From an uncultured Thomasclavelia sp. (GTDB lineage: Bacteria; Bacillota_I; Bacilli_A; Erysipelotrichales; Coprobacillaceae), in contig CAJUOR010000026.1 of NCBI GenBank assembly GCA_910588165.1, forward strand, positions 1 to 21,686: a stretch of DNA of 21,686 nucleotides, read 5' to 3'. Positions within the stretch are counted from its first letter, which is position 1, and every line of letters begins with the position of its first letter. The notes under the pieces were generated by a model. That model saw only the letters and a program-made list of their open reading frames with translations, did not search any database and had not been told where the DNA came from. A program made the translations under genes and the position numbers. Below, one piece after another: positions 1 through 7,903 of this stretch.

Positions 1-292
1 CTATGAAATCACAGGCGGTGTTTTACTAAATCAGAAAGTAACACCTCAAATGTTAGCAAGTGAAGAAAATAAGCAGAAATTAAAAATGATGATTAGAACA
101 TTCTTTAATCGTTTAAAAGGCTATCATGTCCAATACAATGTCGTTTCTAAAGAAACATTGATTGATGCCCAAATCCACCCTGAAAAGCATAAGGATTTAA
201 TTGTGCGTGTGGCAGGATACTCCGCATTCTTTAACATATTGTCAAAAGCAACACAAGATGATATTATTGGTAGAACAGAACAAACAATATAA
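1..292 (+). CDS. Glycyl radical enzyme, C-terminal fragment (PflD-like)
   Basis: This is the last ~96 residues of a glycyl radical enzyme; the gene begins before the window and reads in frame from base 2. The C-terminal glycyl loop is clear: RVAGYSAFF, with the radical-bearing Gly encoded at 215-217, preceded by HVQYNVV and LIDAQIHPEKHKDL and followed by QDDIIGRTE. RVAGYSA is typical of the PflD / diol-dehydratase-like / choline-lyase branch, whereas pyruvate formate-lyase proper has RVSGYA. The substrate cannot be told because the active-site Cys and substrate pocket lie outside the window. The enzyme is oxygen-sensitive and needs a radical-SAM activase, also not seen here. A transaldolase-like gene follows after 16 bases, resembling the E. 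coli pairing of pflD/pflF-type genes with fsa genes. Confidence 0.9.
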   Translation, partial: YEITGGVLLNQKVTPQMLASEENKQKLKMMIRTFFNRLKGYHVQYNVVSKETLIDAQIHPEKHKDLIVRVAGYSAFFNILSKATQDDIIGRTEQTI

Positions 293-308
293 AAAGGAGA
301 TAAATACC

Positions 309-989
309 ATGGAATTGATTATTGACACAATAAATTTAGATGAAATCAGAGAAGCTATCGAATATATGCCGATTATTGGGGTAACAAGTAACCCATCAAT
401 TGTTAAAAAGACCAACCCACAAGATTTCTTTAACCATATGCGGCAGATTCGTGAAATTATCGGAAAAGAAAGAAGCTTGCATATTCAGGTTATTTCTAAA
501 AACTGCGACCAAATGGTTGAAGAAGCTCATCGCATTTTAAAAGAGATTGATAACGATGTCTATATCAAAATCCCGGTTTCTTATGAGGGTATTAAAGCCA
601 TCAAGATTTTGAAAAATGAGGGTATCAATGTTACAGCTACAGCCGTCTATGATTTAATGCAAGCCTATATGGCATTAGCTGCTAAGGCTGATTACATTGC
701 CCCTTATGTCAATCGAATTGGCAATTTAGGCGGCAATCCAATGGCGCTAATTGAAGAATTAGCCCACCGCATTACCCTAGATGGTTACCAGACAAAAATT
801 ATTGCAGCAAGTTTTAAAGGTGTTCAACAAGTTAAAGATTCATTGAACTATGGATCTCATGCCATTACCGCACCGGTAGATGTCTTAAAAGCTGTCTTTG
901 CCAATCCAAACATTGAAAAGGCAGTTGATGATTTTAATGCCGATTGGTATGCTATGTATGGTGAAAATATAGGTATTTGTGATTTATAA
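309..989 (+). CDS. fsa: Fructose-6-phosphate aldolase / transaldolase-like protein
   Basis: A 226-residue protein of the short transaldolase family (FSA/TalC, usually 212-222 aa). It is a TIM-barrel class I aldolase expected to cleave fructose 6-phosphate to dihydroxyacetone plus glyceraldehyde 3-phosphate, or to act as a transaldolase. Visible motifs are GVTSNPSIV near residues 24-32, VYIKIPV with the Schiff-base Lys at about 87, and TATAVYD. The start at 309 is chosen because AGGAG lies at 295-299 and the family N-terminus (MELIIDTINLDEI) begins there; a longer in-frame extension upstream overlaps the preceding gene and has no homology signal. It follows the glycyl radical enzyme by 16 bases, so the two are probably cotranscribed. 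Whether it acts as aldolase or transaldolase is not decided by sequence. Confidence 0.9.
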   Translation: MELIIDTINLDEIREAIEYMPIIGVTSNPSIVKKTNPQDFFNHMRQIREIIGKERSLHIQVISKNCDQMVEEAHRILKEIDNDVYIKIPVSYEGIKAIKILKNEGINVTATAVYDLMQAYMALAAKADYIAPYVNRIGNLGGNPMALIEELAHRITLDGYQTKIIAASFKGVQQVKDSLNYGSHAITAPVDVLKAVFANPNIEKAVDDFNADWYAMYGENIGICDL

Positions 990-1033
990 TCTCTAACCCA
1001 CCTTATAATAATTGACAATTAAATAAGCCAATA

Positions 1034-1079
1034 AAAAACAGTTTCTAAATCCATATAGACGGACAAAGAAACTGTTTTA
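1034..1079. terminator. Bidirectional intrinsic terminator
   Basis: An 11-bp stem, AAAACAGTTTC (1035-1045) with GAAACTGTTTT (1068-1078), is flanked by A and T runs on both sides. It sits between the convergent fsa gene (+) and the last gene of the mnmE operon (-), so it can serve both directions. Confidence 0.8.
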
Positions 1080-1083
1080 TATT

Positions 1084-1299
1084 TTATTTATTCTGATTTT
1101 GTTCATAAATATGAATACTGATTTTTAAATATGCATAATGCCCAAGGGCACTAATTGATGCCACAAACAATATGCCACCAATCCATAGGTGACTAGGAAA
1201 CAAAAGAAACGCTAATCCGCTTCCGCCTAAACAAATAATCGCCAACTTCTTAGTATAAGCCTTAAAGCGTTTAAAGTTTTGAATCATTCTCTCATTCAT
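1084..1299 (-). CDS. Small two-helix membrane protein, unknown function
   Basis: A 71-residue protein that I do not recognise. It has a basic N-terminus (NFKRFKAYTKK), then two hydrophobic stretches at about residues 19-33 and 39-58 separated by a short turn containing PSH, and a polar tail. This predicts a two-pass inner-membrane protein. Its start (ATG at 1299-1297) has an AAAGG ribosome site about 8 bases upstream. It lies 30 bases after mnmE on the same strand and before a terminator, so it is the last gene of that operon. Nothing in the sequence ties it to tRNA modification. Confidence 0.6.
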   Translation of the reverse strand: MNERMIQNFKRFKAYTKKLAIICLGGSGLAFLLFPSHLWIGGILFVASISALGHYAYLKISIHIYEQNQNK

Positions 1300-1329
1300 T
1301 ATGTTAACCTTTCATCTCCTTAGCTTTTC

Positions 1330-2664
1330 TTATTTACCGATACAGAAGCGGCTGAATAATTCATCTAATAAATCGGCTTTAGCCTCTTGCCCTAAAATTT
1401 CTTTTAAACAATACCAAGCATCATATAAATCCACAACAATTAAATCAACCGGCACACTATCTTTCATGGCTATTTTTGCTTTTTTCACACTTGTTAAACA
1501 CTGCTCCATCAACTGAATATGCCTTAAATTAGATAAGTAAACTTGATCGTGACTTCTTAAATCCCCAATCTCAAACATTTGAATAATTTGTTGCTGCAAA
1601 GCTTCGATATGCCCATCTTTTGCACTGATTTTTAATCCTTCTATATCTAATTGACAGCCTAAATCACTCTTGTTAATTAGAATGATGCGTCGCATATCTT
1701 TTGTTAAATTCAAAAGCTCTCGATCCTCTTGGCGTAAAGGTTCCGAACCATCTAAAACCAAAAGAACTAATTGTGCTTCCTTGGCAGCTTTTAAAGAACG
1801 CTCTACCCCAATCTTTTCTACCACATCATCTGTTTCGTGGATACCGGCTGTATCAATCAGCTGAAGCATAATACCATCTAAATTGATTTGCCCTTCAATA
1901 ATATCACGAGTTGTTCCCGCAATATCTGTAACGATAGCTTTTTCTTCTTCCAATAAAGCATTTAATAAACTCGATTTACCGACATTCGGTCTTCCCACAA
2001 TAGCTGTTTTAATACCGTTTTTTATTAACTGCCCATTGTGCGCATTTTTCAAAATCTTTTCAACGTGTTCTTCAAAATGCTCTGTCAATGGTAATAATTT
2101 ACTTGCGGTCAACTCTTCTACATCATCATATTCGGGATAATCAATATTAACTTCTATCTGTGTAATAATCTGAATCAGAGCTTCCTTCAATTCCACAATC
2201 ATTTTAGAAACCCGTCCGGAAATGCCTTTTAAAGCTAAGTTACTTGCTAAATCCGTTTGAGCACTAATCATATCAGCAACTGATTCAGCTTGAGCTAAGT
2301 CAATTCTTCCATTAAGAAAGGCTCGTTTGGTAAATTCACCATGCCCCGCCATTCTTGCACCACGCTTTAAGCATAAAGACAAAATCCGATTTGTAATATA
2401 AACACCGCCATGGCAGTTGATTTCCACCATATCTTCTGCGGTAAATGTACGTGGTGCTCGATAAATATTAACTAATACTTCATCTATTTTCTTATCTTCA
2501 TCGACAATATAACCATAAGTAATCGTATGACTTGATTTATGAATAATATTCCCTGTAAACATTTCACTCACAAATTCGATACAGCCTTTTCCACTTAAAC
2601 GAATTATTGAAATCGCCGCTTCTTGTCTTGATGTCGCAATCGCAACTATAATATCATCATTCAC
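1330..2664 (-). CDS. mnmE: tRNA uridine-5-carboxymethylaminomethyl modification GTPase MnmE
   Basis: A 444-residue MnmE (usual length about 450-460). With MnmG it installs the (carboxymethyl)aminomethyl group on U34 of tRNAs reading split codon boxes, in the cytoplasm. Domains in order: N-terminal formyl-THF-binding domain (1 to ~118), helical domain (~119-215 and C-terminal part), and inserted G domain (~216-370). G motifs seen are GRPNVGKS (224-231), TDIAGTTRD (246-254), DTAG (271-274) and NKSD (331-334). The C-terminus is FCIGK with the conserved Cys at 441. The start codon is GTG (2664-2662), placed 8 bases after AGGAGG; that ribosome site overlaps the stop codon of the upstream lipoprotein gene, suggesting coupled translation. 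MnmG is not in the window. Confidence 0.97.
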   Translation of the reverse strand: MNDDIIVAIATSRQEAAISIIRLSGKGCIEFVSEMFTGNIIHKSSHTITYGYIVDEDKKIDEVLVNIYRAPRTFTAEDMVEINCHGGVYITNRILSLCLKRGARMAGHGEFTKRAFLNGRIDLAQAESVADMISAQTDLASNLALKGISGRVSKMIVELKEALIQIITQIEVNIDYPEYDDVEELTASKLLPLTEHFEEHVEKILKNAHNGQLIKNGIKTAIVGRPNVGKSSLLNALLEEEKAIVTDIAGTTRDIIEGQINLDGIMLQLIDTAGIHETDDVVEKIGVERSLKAAKEAQLVLLVLDGSEPLRQEDRELLNLTKDMRRIILINKSDLGCQLDIEGLKISAKDGHIEALQQQIIQMFEIGDLRSHDQVYLSNLRHIQLMEQCLTSVKKAKIAMKDSVPVDLIVVDLYDAWYCLKEILGQEAKADLLDELFSRFCIGK

Positions 2665-2676
2665 TTGCTTTACCTC

Positions 2677-3084
2677 CTACTTGCACGTATATCCTGCATG
2701 TTCTAACTGCATGATAATATACTCTGCATCTTTTTCCAAACTCATCATCTCTCTTTGTTTAAAAGTAAGCTTGCTAGCATCTACACTCAAAACTCTTTTA
2801 GCAACTAGTTCTTGCTGTGTTTTTTCTAAATGACAAGCCTCTTTGTAACTTTCCGTATATTCTTCAAAAATCTCATCTAAAACCGCTAAACTTTCCTCTA
2901 ATTCCTTAGTATCGTCTGCCTGAATTTCTACTGTTTGTTTCATTGAAACAACCTCATTGGCATCATTTGTGTGATACTCAACTTCCCATTTATAATTACC
3001 CTCTGTCATCTTACATACATGGATATTTGAAGATTGACAGCCACATAAGCTTATTGCACATAAAAATAACCATAATTTCTTCAT
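2677..3084 (-). CDS. Putative lipoprotein
   Basis: A 135-residue protein with a lipoprotein signal peptide: MKKLWLFLCAISLCGC, lipid-carrying Cys at 16 (lipobox L-C-G-C, slightly atypical at -2). The mature part is acidic and helical in its second half (residues ~57-125, many Glu and Lys). The overall plan, a short beta-rich start (YKWEVEYHTN, VVSMKQTVEI) followed by a helix, loosely recalls DUF1307/YehR-type lipoproteins, but I cannot confirm membership. The start at 3084 has AGGAG just upstream. It is the first gene of the operon with mnmE 12 bases downstream. The function is unknown. Confidence 0.75.
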   Translation of the reverse strand: MKKLWLFLCAISLCGCQSSNIHVCKMTEGNYKWEVEYHTNDANEVVSMKQTVEIQADDTKELEESLAVLDEIFEEYTESYKEACHLEKTQQELVAKRVLSVDASKLTFKQREMMSLEKDAEYIIMQLEHAGYTCK

Positions 3085-3371
3085 ATATTATCTCCTATTC
3101 TTTTTCTTATTATAATATAAACTAGACAAGAATGCACCTTGAAAACATCAAAAGGCTTGGATTTATAACTATATTGTCTATGAATAAGAAAATATAGTCT
3201 TACTGTCATTAGTGAAAGATCATTTATATATTCTTCTTCAAATATAAATCACTTTCAAATCAGAAATGAAAAGTCAGATTGTAGAATAATTATTTAATAT
3301 CATATTTTTAGGATAAGTACACGCACTAGTTATCAATTACAATAAAATTCACAAATTATTTTAAAATCTGT
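3085..3371. other. AT-rich intergenic stretch without a recognised gene
   Basis: About 290 bases lie between the start of the mnmE operon (-) and the metNIQ promoter (+). It must hold the promoter of the mnmE operon (TATAAT-like bases on the minus strand at 3114-3109, without a convincing -35). An 8-bp inverted repeat ACTATATT (3168-3175) / AATATAGT (3191-3198) has no T run. I see no coding potential and no RNA motif here. Confidence 0.4.
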
Positions 3372-3400
3372 TTGACATTTAGATTTAAAGCGTGTACACT
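3372..3400 (+). promoter_or_regulatory. Sigma-A-type promoter of metNIQ leader
   Basis: A perfect -35 TTGACA at 3372-3377, a 17-base spacer, and -10 TACACT at 3395-3400 with a TG one base upstream. It lies just before the T-box leader, so transcription should start near 3407. Confidence 0.75.
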
Positions 3401-3406
3401 AAAGTT

Positions 3407-3683
3407 TGTAAAATAAAAACTATGAAGGAAAAAGTAACAAGGAAAACTTTCAAAGAGAGTCCCGGAGGGTGAAAAGGGATAAAGATAATTACTTCGTGAA
3501 AATGGTTCTGGAGTTGTGTCATCGAATGGCTTGCCTTTAAATGACAACGTAAGCGCACGTTACAGCGATAGAGTATGTACCTTGAATAAGGCGTACTTGA
3601 TGAGGTTAGTTTTGTGAGAAACTAGCGAATTAAGGTGGTAACACGAGATATACTCGTCCTTATTTATAAGGGCGAGTTTTTTA
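3407..3683 (+). promoter_or_regulatory. T-box riboswitch, methionine type, upstream of metNIQ
   Basis: A leader RNA of about 275 nt that senses uncharged tRNA and controls readthrough. Stem I features are visible: an AGAGAG bulge region at 3454-3459, the distal loop region around 3460-3479, and the conserved CTGGAGT on the 3' side (3508-3514). In the specifier loop position, just before CTGGAGT, stands GAAAATGG with ATG at 3502-3504, the methionine codon. The T-box sequence AAGGTGGTAACACG is at 3632-3645; its TGGT bulge matches a tRNA ending ACCA, as expected for tRNA-Met. The antiterminator would pair TAAGG (3631-3635) with CCTTA (3658-3662) and CGAG (3644-3647) with CTCG (3653-3656), excluding the terminator at 3652-3677. 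Specificity agrees with the methionine transporter downstream. The specifier assignment is from position and context, not a folded model. Confidence 0.9.
3652..3683 (+). terminator. T-box regulated intrinsic terminator
   Basis: An 11-bp stem ACTCGTCCTTA (3652-3662) / TAAGGGCGAGT (3667-3677) with one G-U pair and a 4-base loop, followed by TTTTTT. Its 5' arm is shared with the T-box antiterminator, so it is the off-state of the riboswitch. Confidence 0.88.
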
Positions 3684-3703
3684 TTTATACAGGAGGTGGC
3701 TCA

Positions 3704-4732
3704 ATGATTGAAATACAAAATCTAACCAAAACCTTTAATTCAAAAAATAATAATATTCATGCGGTTAAAAATTGTAACTTAACTATTAACGACGGTGAAA
3801 TTTTTGGGATTATCGGTTTTAGCGGTGCCGGTAAAAGCACACTTGTGCGTATGATTAACGCCTTGGAAAAGCCGACAAGTGGGCAAGTTTTAATTGACAG
3901 TGAAAATATCAGTGCCTTAAAAGATCATGCATTAAGGAAAAAAAGAATGAAAATCGGTATGATTTTCCAACATTTTAATCTTTTATGGTCTAGAACCGTG
4001 GAAAGAAATATCGAATTACCGTTGGAAATTGCCGGTATTCCTAAAGAACAGCGTCAAGAGAAAATCAAAAAACTTATTCACTTAGTTGGATTAGATGGAC
4101 GTGAAAAAGCTTATCCAAGCGAATTGTCAGGCGGACAAAAGCAACGTGTCGGTATTGCCAGAGCTTTAGCTAATGATCCTACTATTCTTTTATGCGATGA
4201 AGCAACAAGTGCACTTGATCCGGCAACAACTGAATCTATTTTGGATTTATTAGTTCAAATCAACCAACAGTTAGGTATTACGATTGTTTTAATTACACAT
4301 CAAATGGAAGTCGTTCAAAAAATTTGTCATCGAATTGCGGTTATGAGCGATGGTGAAGTTGTGGAAGTCGGTACTGTCCAAGCTATCTTTGAACAACCTA
4401 CTCACCCTGTTACTAAACGCTTTGTCCACAATCTTTCCGAAACAACTGATGATAAAATTATGATGGCTGATATTACTAAATTATGTCCGAATGGTATGTT
4501 ATTAAGATTAACATTCAGCACGAATATTTCAAAGGAACCGATTATCTCGGGTATTATGAAAACAAGCCCTTTACAAATCAGTATTATCCACGCTAACCTG
4601 TCCCACTCATCTATCGGTTCATTCGGCTTTCTTATAGCTAATGTTACCGGGGGGAAGACAAGCGATTACCCATCTTTAATAGAAGCCTTTGAAAAGCAAG
4701 GTGTGAAAGTGGAGGTGTTAAGAAATGTTTAG
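3704..4732 (+). CDS. metN: Methionine ABC transporter ATP-binding protein
   Basis: A 342-residue MetN, the ATPase of the MetNIQ importer for L- and D-methionine, acting at the inner face of the membrane. Motifs: Walker A GFSGAGKST (38-46), Q-loop Gln 89, signature LSGGQ (141-145), Walker B ILLCDE (161-166), H-loop His 199 in LITHQ. The C-terminal ~100 residues match the place of the NIL regulatory domain that binds methionine and shuts transport down. The start at 3704 follows AGGAGG at 3691-3696; longer in-frame readings upstream run into the riboswitch terminator and are rejected. The 3' end overlaps metI by 8 bases. Expression should rise when methionyl-tRNA is short, through the T-box. 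Confidence 0.96.
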   Translation: MIEIQNLTKTFNSKNNNIHAVKNCNLTINDGEIFGIIGFSGAGKSTLVRMINALEKPTSGQVLIDSENISALKDHALRKKRMKIGMIFQHFNLLWSRTVERNIELPLEIAGIPKEQRQEKIKKLIHLVGLDGREKAYPSELSGGQKQRVGIARALANDPTILLCDEATSALDPATTESILDLLVQINQQLGITIVLITHQMEVVQKICHRIAVMSDGEVVEVGTVQAIFEQPTHPVTKRFVHNLSETTDDKIMMADITKLCPNGMLLRLTFSTNISKEPIISGIMKTSPLQISIIHANLSHSSIGSFGFLIANVTGGKTSDYPSLIEAFEKQGVKVEVLRNV

Positions 4733-5381
4733 TCAAGTCAACTGGTCTCAAATGATCGAAGCCGTTCAACAAACATTATTTATGACGTTTGTTTCTCTAC
4801 TCATTTCATCAATCTTAGGTCTAGTTTTTGGTATTATCTTATACGTAACACAAAAGGACGGTTTATATGAGAACAAAGTCATCTATTTCATTCTCAATCT
4901 TACGATTAACGTTCTTCGTGCTATTCCGTTCATCATCTTAATGATTTTAATCCTACCATTTACAAAAGCTTTAGTAGGTAGTATGTTAGGGGTTAAGGCT
5001 GCTTTACCGTCCTTGGTTTTAAGCTCTGCCCCATTCTACGCTCGAATGTGCATGATTGCCTTAACAGAGATAGATAAAGGCACAATCGAAGCATGTAAAG
5101 CAATGGGTGCAAGCAATAAAGAAATTATCTTCAAGGTTCTCCTACCTGAATCAAAACCCGCTTTAGTTTCCGGCATTACAGTCATGGGAATTTCCTTAAT
5201 CGGCTATACTGCTATGGCAGGCGCTATTGGTTCAGGAGGACTAGGTTACATTGCTTACACATATGGTTTGGCAAGAAGAAACAATGAAGTTATGTATCTT
5301 GCAACTATTATTATTGTGGTAATTGTCTTTGTCATTCAAGGCATTGGTGATTATATAACTAAAAAAATCGATAAAAGATAG
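4725..5381 (+). CDS. metI: Methionine ABC transporter permease
   Basis: A 218-residue membrane permease of the MetI family (usual ~217-230). About five transmembrane segments are visible, starting with TLFMTFVSLLISSILGLVFG and ending near the C-terminus. The EAA loop that docks on MetN reads EACKAMGASNKEIIFKVLLP (about residues 122-141). Its ATG lies inside the last 8 bases of metN, so translation is probably coupled. metQ follows after 17 bases. Confidence 0.95.
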   Translation: MFSQVNWSQMIEAVQQTLFMTFVSLLISSILGLVFGIILYVTQKDGLYENKVIYFILNLTINVLRAIPFIILMILILPFTKALVGSMLGVKAALPSLVLSSAPFYARMCMIALTEIDKGTIEACKAMGASNKEIIFKVLLPESKPALVSGITVMGISLIGYTAMAGAIGSGGLGYIAYTYGLARRNNEVMYLATIIIVVIVFVIQGIGDYITKKIDKR

Positions 5382-5398
5382 AAAAGGAGAAAATAAAT

Positions 5399-6211
5399 AT
5401 GAAAAAATTATCAAAAGTCTTTTTAGCAAGTTTACTTGCCGTTGGTTTAACTGCTTGTTCCTCTAACAATGGAAATGATGACAACACATTAAAGGTGATT
5501 TGTACTTCAAATCCTCATGCGGAAATCTTAAATGAAGCTAAACCTTTATTAGAAGAAAAAGGATTTAAATTAGAAATTACCGAATCAGATGACTACTATA
5601 TTCAAAACAGAGCTGTTTCTGAAGGGGAACAAGATGCTAACTACTTCCAACACGTTGTCTTCTTTGAAAATGAAAAAAGCGATAACGAATATAAAATCAC
5701 TAATGCGGGAGCTATTCACCTTGAACCATTTGGCTTCTATTCAAAAACCGTTGAAGATATTAAAGATTTAAAAGAAGGCGCAACGATTGTCATCTCAGAT
5801 TCTGTTTCAGATAACGGACGTATCTTAGCGATCTTAGAAACTGCCGGCTTAGTTAAAATTGATGAATCAGTTGAAAAGAGCCAAGCTACAATTTCGGATA
5901 TTAAAGAAAACCCTAAGAATTTAAAATTTGTGGAAGTTAAACCTGAAATTCTTACAACCGCTTATGAAAACAACGAAGGTGATTTAGTTGCTATCAACGG
6001 TAACTATGCTATTCAAGGTGGTTTAAATCCTGTTCAAGATGCTGTGTTATTAGAATCAACTGAAAACAATCCTTATGTGAATATCGTCGCTTGTCAAGAA
6101 GGACATGAAAATGATGAAAAGATTAAAGCTTTAGTAGAAGTTTTGAAATCAGAAGAAATTCAATCATTTATCCAAGAAAAATATCAAGGTTCAGTTATTG
6201 TAGCTGAATAA
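5399..6211 (+). CDS. metQ: Methionine-binding lipoprotein
   Basis: A 270-residue NlpA/MetQ family substrate-binding lipoprotein, anchored on the outer face of the membrane and delivering methionine to MetNI. The signal peptide MKKLSKVFLASLLAVGLTAC ends in an LTAC lipobox with Cys 20. The mature start (LKVICTSNPHAEILNEAKPL), the YYIQNRAVSEGEQDANYFQH segment and the NYAIQGGLNP segment are family hallmarks. The ribosome site AAAAGGAG precedes the ATG. It is the last gene of the T-box-controlled operon and is followed by a terminator. Confidence 0.96.
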   Translation: MKKLSKVFLASLLAVGLTACSSNNGNDDNTLKVICTSNPHAEILNEAKPLLEEKGFKLEITESDDYYIQNRAVSEGEQDANYFQHVVFFENEKSDNEYKITNAGAIHLEPFGFYSKTVEDIKDLKEGATIVISDSVSDNGRILAILETAGLVKIDESVEKSQATISDIKENPKNLKFVEVKPEILTTAYENNEGDLVAINGNYAIQGGLNPVQDAVLLESTENNPYVNIVACQEGHENDEKIKALVEVLKSEEIQSFIQEKYQGSVIVAE

Positions 6212-6215
6212 AGTA

Positions 6216-6255
6216 TAAAACCAAATCTATCTTAGAGGTAGAATCTGGTTTTTTA
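6216..6255 (+). terminator. Intrinsic terminator after metQ
   Basis: The stem is built on AAAACCA (6217-6223) and TGGTTTT (6246-6252), extended inward with one mismatch and one bulge (ATCTATC region against GGTAGAAT), followed by a T run. It starts 5 bases after the metQ stop. Confidence 0.75.
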
Positions 6256-6380
6256 ATTTTGCTTTTTTATTCATCATCTTACTAAACGTGCTCTATAACA
6301 CTAGGCAGATAGTAAACTGATGCAATGCTTATAAGACATCGTCAATTCCTTTAACTCGTCCTAACTTTTCAATTAAATTC

Positions 6381-6409
6381 TTTATTATTCATATCAATTG
6401 TTTTATAAT
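6381..6409 (+). promoter_or_regulatory. Possible promoter of the esterase gene
   Basis: A perfect -10 TATAAT at 6404-6409 lies 23 bases before the esterase ATG. The only -35 at 17-base spacing is the weak TTTATT (6381-6386). Confidence 0.4.
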
Positions 6410-6432
6410 AAAACTATAAAGGAGGAATTTTT

Positions 6433-7269
6433 ATGGCTTTAATCAGAGTTGATTTATTTTCTGAATCTTTAATGCGTACAGTTACTGTCAATGCGATTAT
6501 TCCGGTTGACAAAATGACATTACCCGGTATGCCAAAAAGAGAAAAGAAACCTTTCAAGACATTATATTTATTACACGGTATTTTCGGAAATTATACGGAT
6601 TGGGTTACCGGCACAAGAATTCAGCGTTGGGCACAAGACCAAAATCTTGCGGTTATTATGCCTTCCGGTGAAAACAAATTCTATGTTGACAACCCTGCAA
6701 CCGGTGAAATGTACAGCACTTTTATCGGCAAAGAATTAGTTGAAAAAACAAGAGAATTATTTCCATTATCATGCAAACGTGAGGATACCTTCATTGCAGG
6801 TTTATCCATGGGTGGATATGGAGCTTTAACCAATGGTCTACGTTTTCATGAAACGTTCTCATGTATCGGAGCTTTATCTTCCGGTTTGATTATCGATAGC
6901 GTTTTAACTTCTGATAACACTAGTCTTTTGCCAACACAACGTCGTAGCTACTACGAAAGTGTCTTTGGTGATTTAGACAAATTAGTCGGCAGTGAAAAAG
7001 ATTACAAAGCATTAGTTCTCGAATTAAAGAAAAACAATCTGGATATTCCAAAAATCTATATGGCTTGTGGTACAGAAGATTTCCTAATTGAGCAAAATCG
7101 TGATTATCATAACTTCCTTGAAGCCCAAAAAGTCGATGTGACTTATGTTGAAGGTCCCGGTGCTCATACATGGGATTTCTGGGATACTTATATTGAAAAA
7201 TTATTAACGTGGTTACCTTTAGAAAGACAGACCGAAAGCATTCACAGCGGTAATGTAAAGGTTAAATAA
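6433..7269 (+). CDS. Esterase D / tributyrin-esterase family serine hydrolase
   Basis: A 278-residue alpha/beta hydrolase of the putative-esterase family (PF00756 type; EstA, S-formylglutathione hydrolase, feruloyl esterase relatives). Oxyanion region: LLHGIFGNYTDW (about 47-58). Nucleophile elbow GLSMGG with Ser 125. Acid Asp 216 in GTEDF. Catalytic His 245 in GAHTWDFW. It has no signal peptide, so it is cytoplasmic. It most resembles the short-chain tributyrin esterases of lactic acid bacteria (about 258 aa), but true S-formylglutathione hydrolase or sugar-ester activity cannot be excluded. AGGAGG precedes the ATG. It stands alone between two terminators, so it is probably monocistronic. 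Confidence 0.88.
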   Translation: MALIRVDLFSESLMRTVTVNAIIPVDKMTLPGMPKREKKPFKTLYLLHGIFGNYTDWVTGTRIQRWAQDQNLAVIMPSGENKFYVDNPATGEMYSTFIGKELVEKTRELFPLSCKREDTFIAGLSMGGYGALTNGLRFHETFSCIGALSSGLIIDSVLTSDNTSLLPTQRRSYYESVFGDLDKLVGSEKDYKALVLELKKNNLDIPKIYMACGTEDFLIEQNRDYHNFLEAQKVDVTYVEGPGAHTWDFWDTYIEKLLTWLPLERQTESIHSGNVKVK

Positions 7270-7276
7270 AAGCACA

Positions 7277-7322
7277 AAGTCCTTAGCGAATTGATTTTAC
7301 TTCAAAGCTAAGGACTTCTTTT
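7277..7322. terminator. Bidirectional terminator between esterase and tlpA-like gene
   Basis: A perfect 11-bp stem AAGTCCTTAGC (7277-7287) / GCTAAGGACTT (7307-7317) with a 19-base loop, with T-rich bases downstream on the plus strand (CTTTTATTT). It lies between convergent genes. Confidence 0.8.
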
Positions 7323-7337
7323 ATTTCCCAAGAAATA

Positions 7338-7889
7338 TTATTCGTCTAATAACCGATCTAAGAAAGTACGTACTTTATCAGGATCAATCATTCCTGTTCC
7401 GCCGGCATAAAGTTCTTGTTTTCCATTAAAGATATAAGTCGTTGGAAAAGACATGACACCGTAATTAGTAACCGCATTTTGATTGACATCGAAATAAACC
7501 GGGAAAGTATAGTTATTTTCTTTTAAAAACGCCATTCCCTTTTCTTTGGTTTCCCCTAAAGAGCCAATGCAATCAATCATGACAAAGTGAACGTCTTCCT
7601 GATACTCCTGATATAAATCCATAAAATCAGGCATCTCTAATTGACATGGACGGCATGGGCTTGCCCAAAAGTTTAACACAATCGGTTTTCCATCATAAAA
7701 ATCCGACAGATAAGTATTTTTTCCTTCTGCATTTTGCACATTAAAATCAACGGCTAAAACCGGTTCTCTATCTTCTTGAGATGTGTTAGGGGTCTTCGTC
7801 TTTTGCGATTGTGTGCTATAGAACCACCCGGCACCTGCCATCAGTATGATAAAGCCTACCATTATTATATATAATTTCGTTTTCTTCAT
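7338..7889 (-). CDS. Membrane-anchored TlpA/ResA-like thioredoxin
   Basis: A 183-residue extracytoplasmic thioredoxin. It has one N-terminal hydrophobic anchor (about 6-24, IIMVGFIILMAGAGW) and no lipobox, a linker, then a thioredoxin fold. The active site is FWASPCRPC (Cys 79 and 82), and the cis-proline lies in FPTTY (Pro 149). An additional Cys 107 sits in MIDCIG. Such proteins take electrons from CcdA and reduce partners outside the membrane: in streptococci extracellular methionine sulfoxide reductase, elsewhere cytochrome c biogenesis. No partner gene is beside it here. It follows ccdA by 14 bases and is surely in the same operon. Confidence 0.9.
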   Translation of the reverse strand: MKKTKLYIIMVGFIILMAGAGWFYSTQSQKTKTPNTSQEDREPVLAVDFNVQNAEGKNTYLSDFYDGKPIVLNFWASPCRPCQLEMPDFMDLYQEYQEDVHFVMIDCIGSLGETKEKGMAFLKENNYTFPVYFDVNQNAVTNYGVMSFPTTYIFNGKQELYAGGTGMIDPDKVRTFLDRLLDE

Positions 7890-7903
7890 TTTATATTCTC
7901 CCC

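Noticed and set aside
201..308. In-frame N-terminal extension of the fsa gene
   Set aside because: It overlaps the end of the glycyl radical enzyme, lacks family similarity, and the ribosome site points to the ATG at 309.
3168..3198. 8-bp inverted repeat ACTATATT / AATATAGT
   Set aside because: It is AT-only apart from one pair, has a 15-base loop and no T run. It is not convincing as a terminator or operator.
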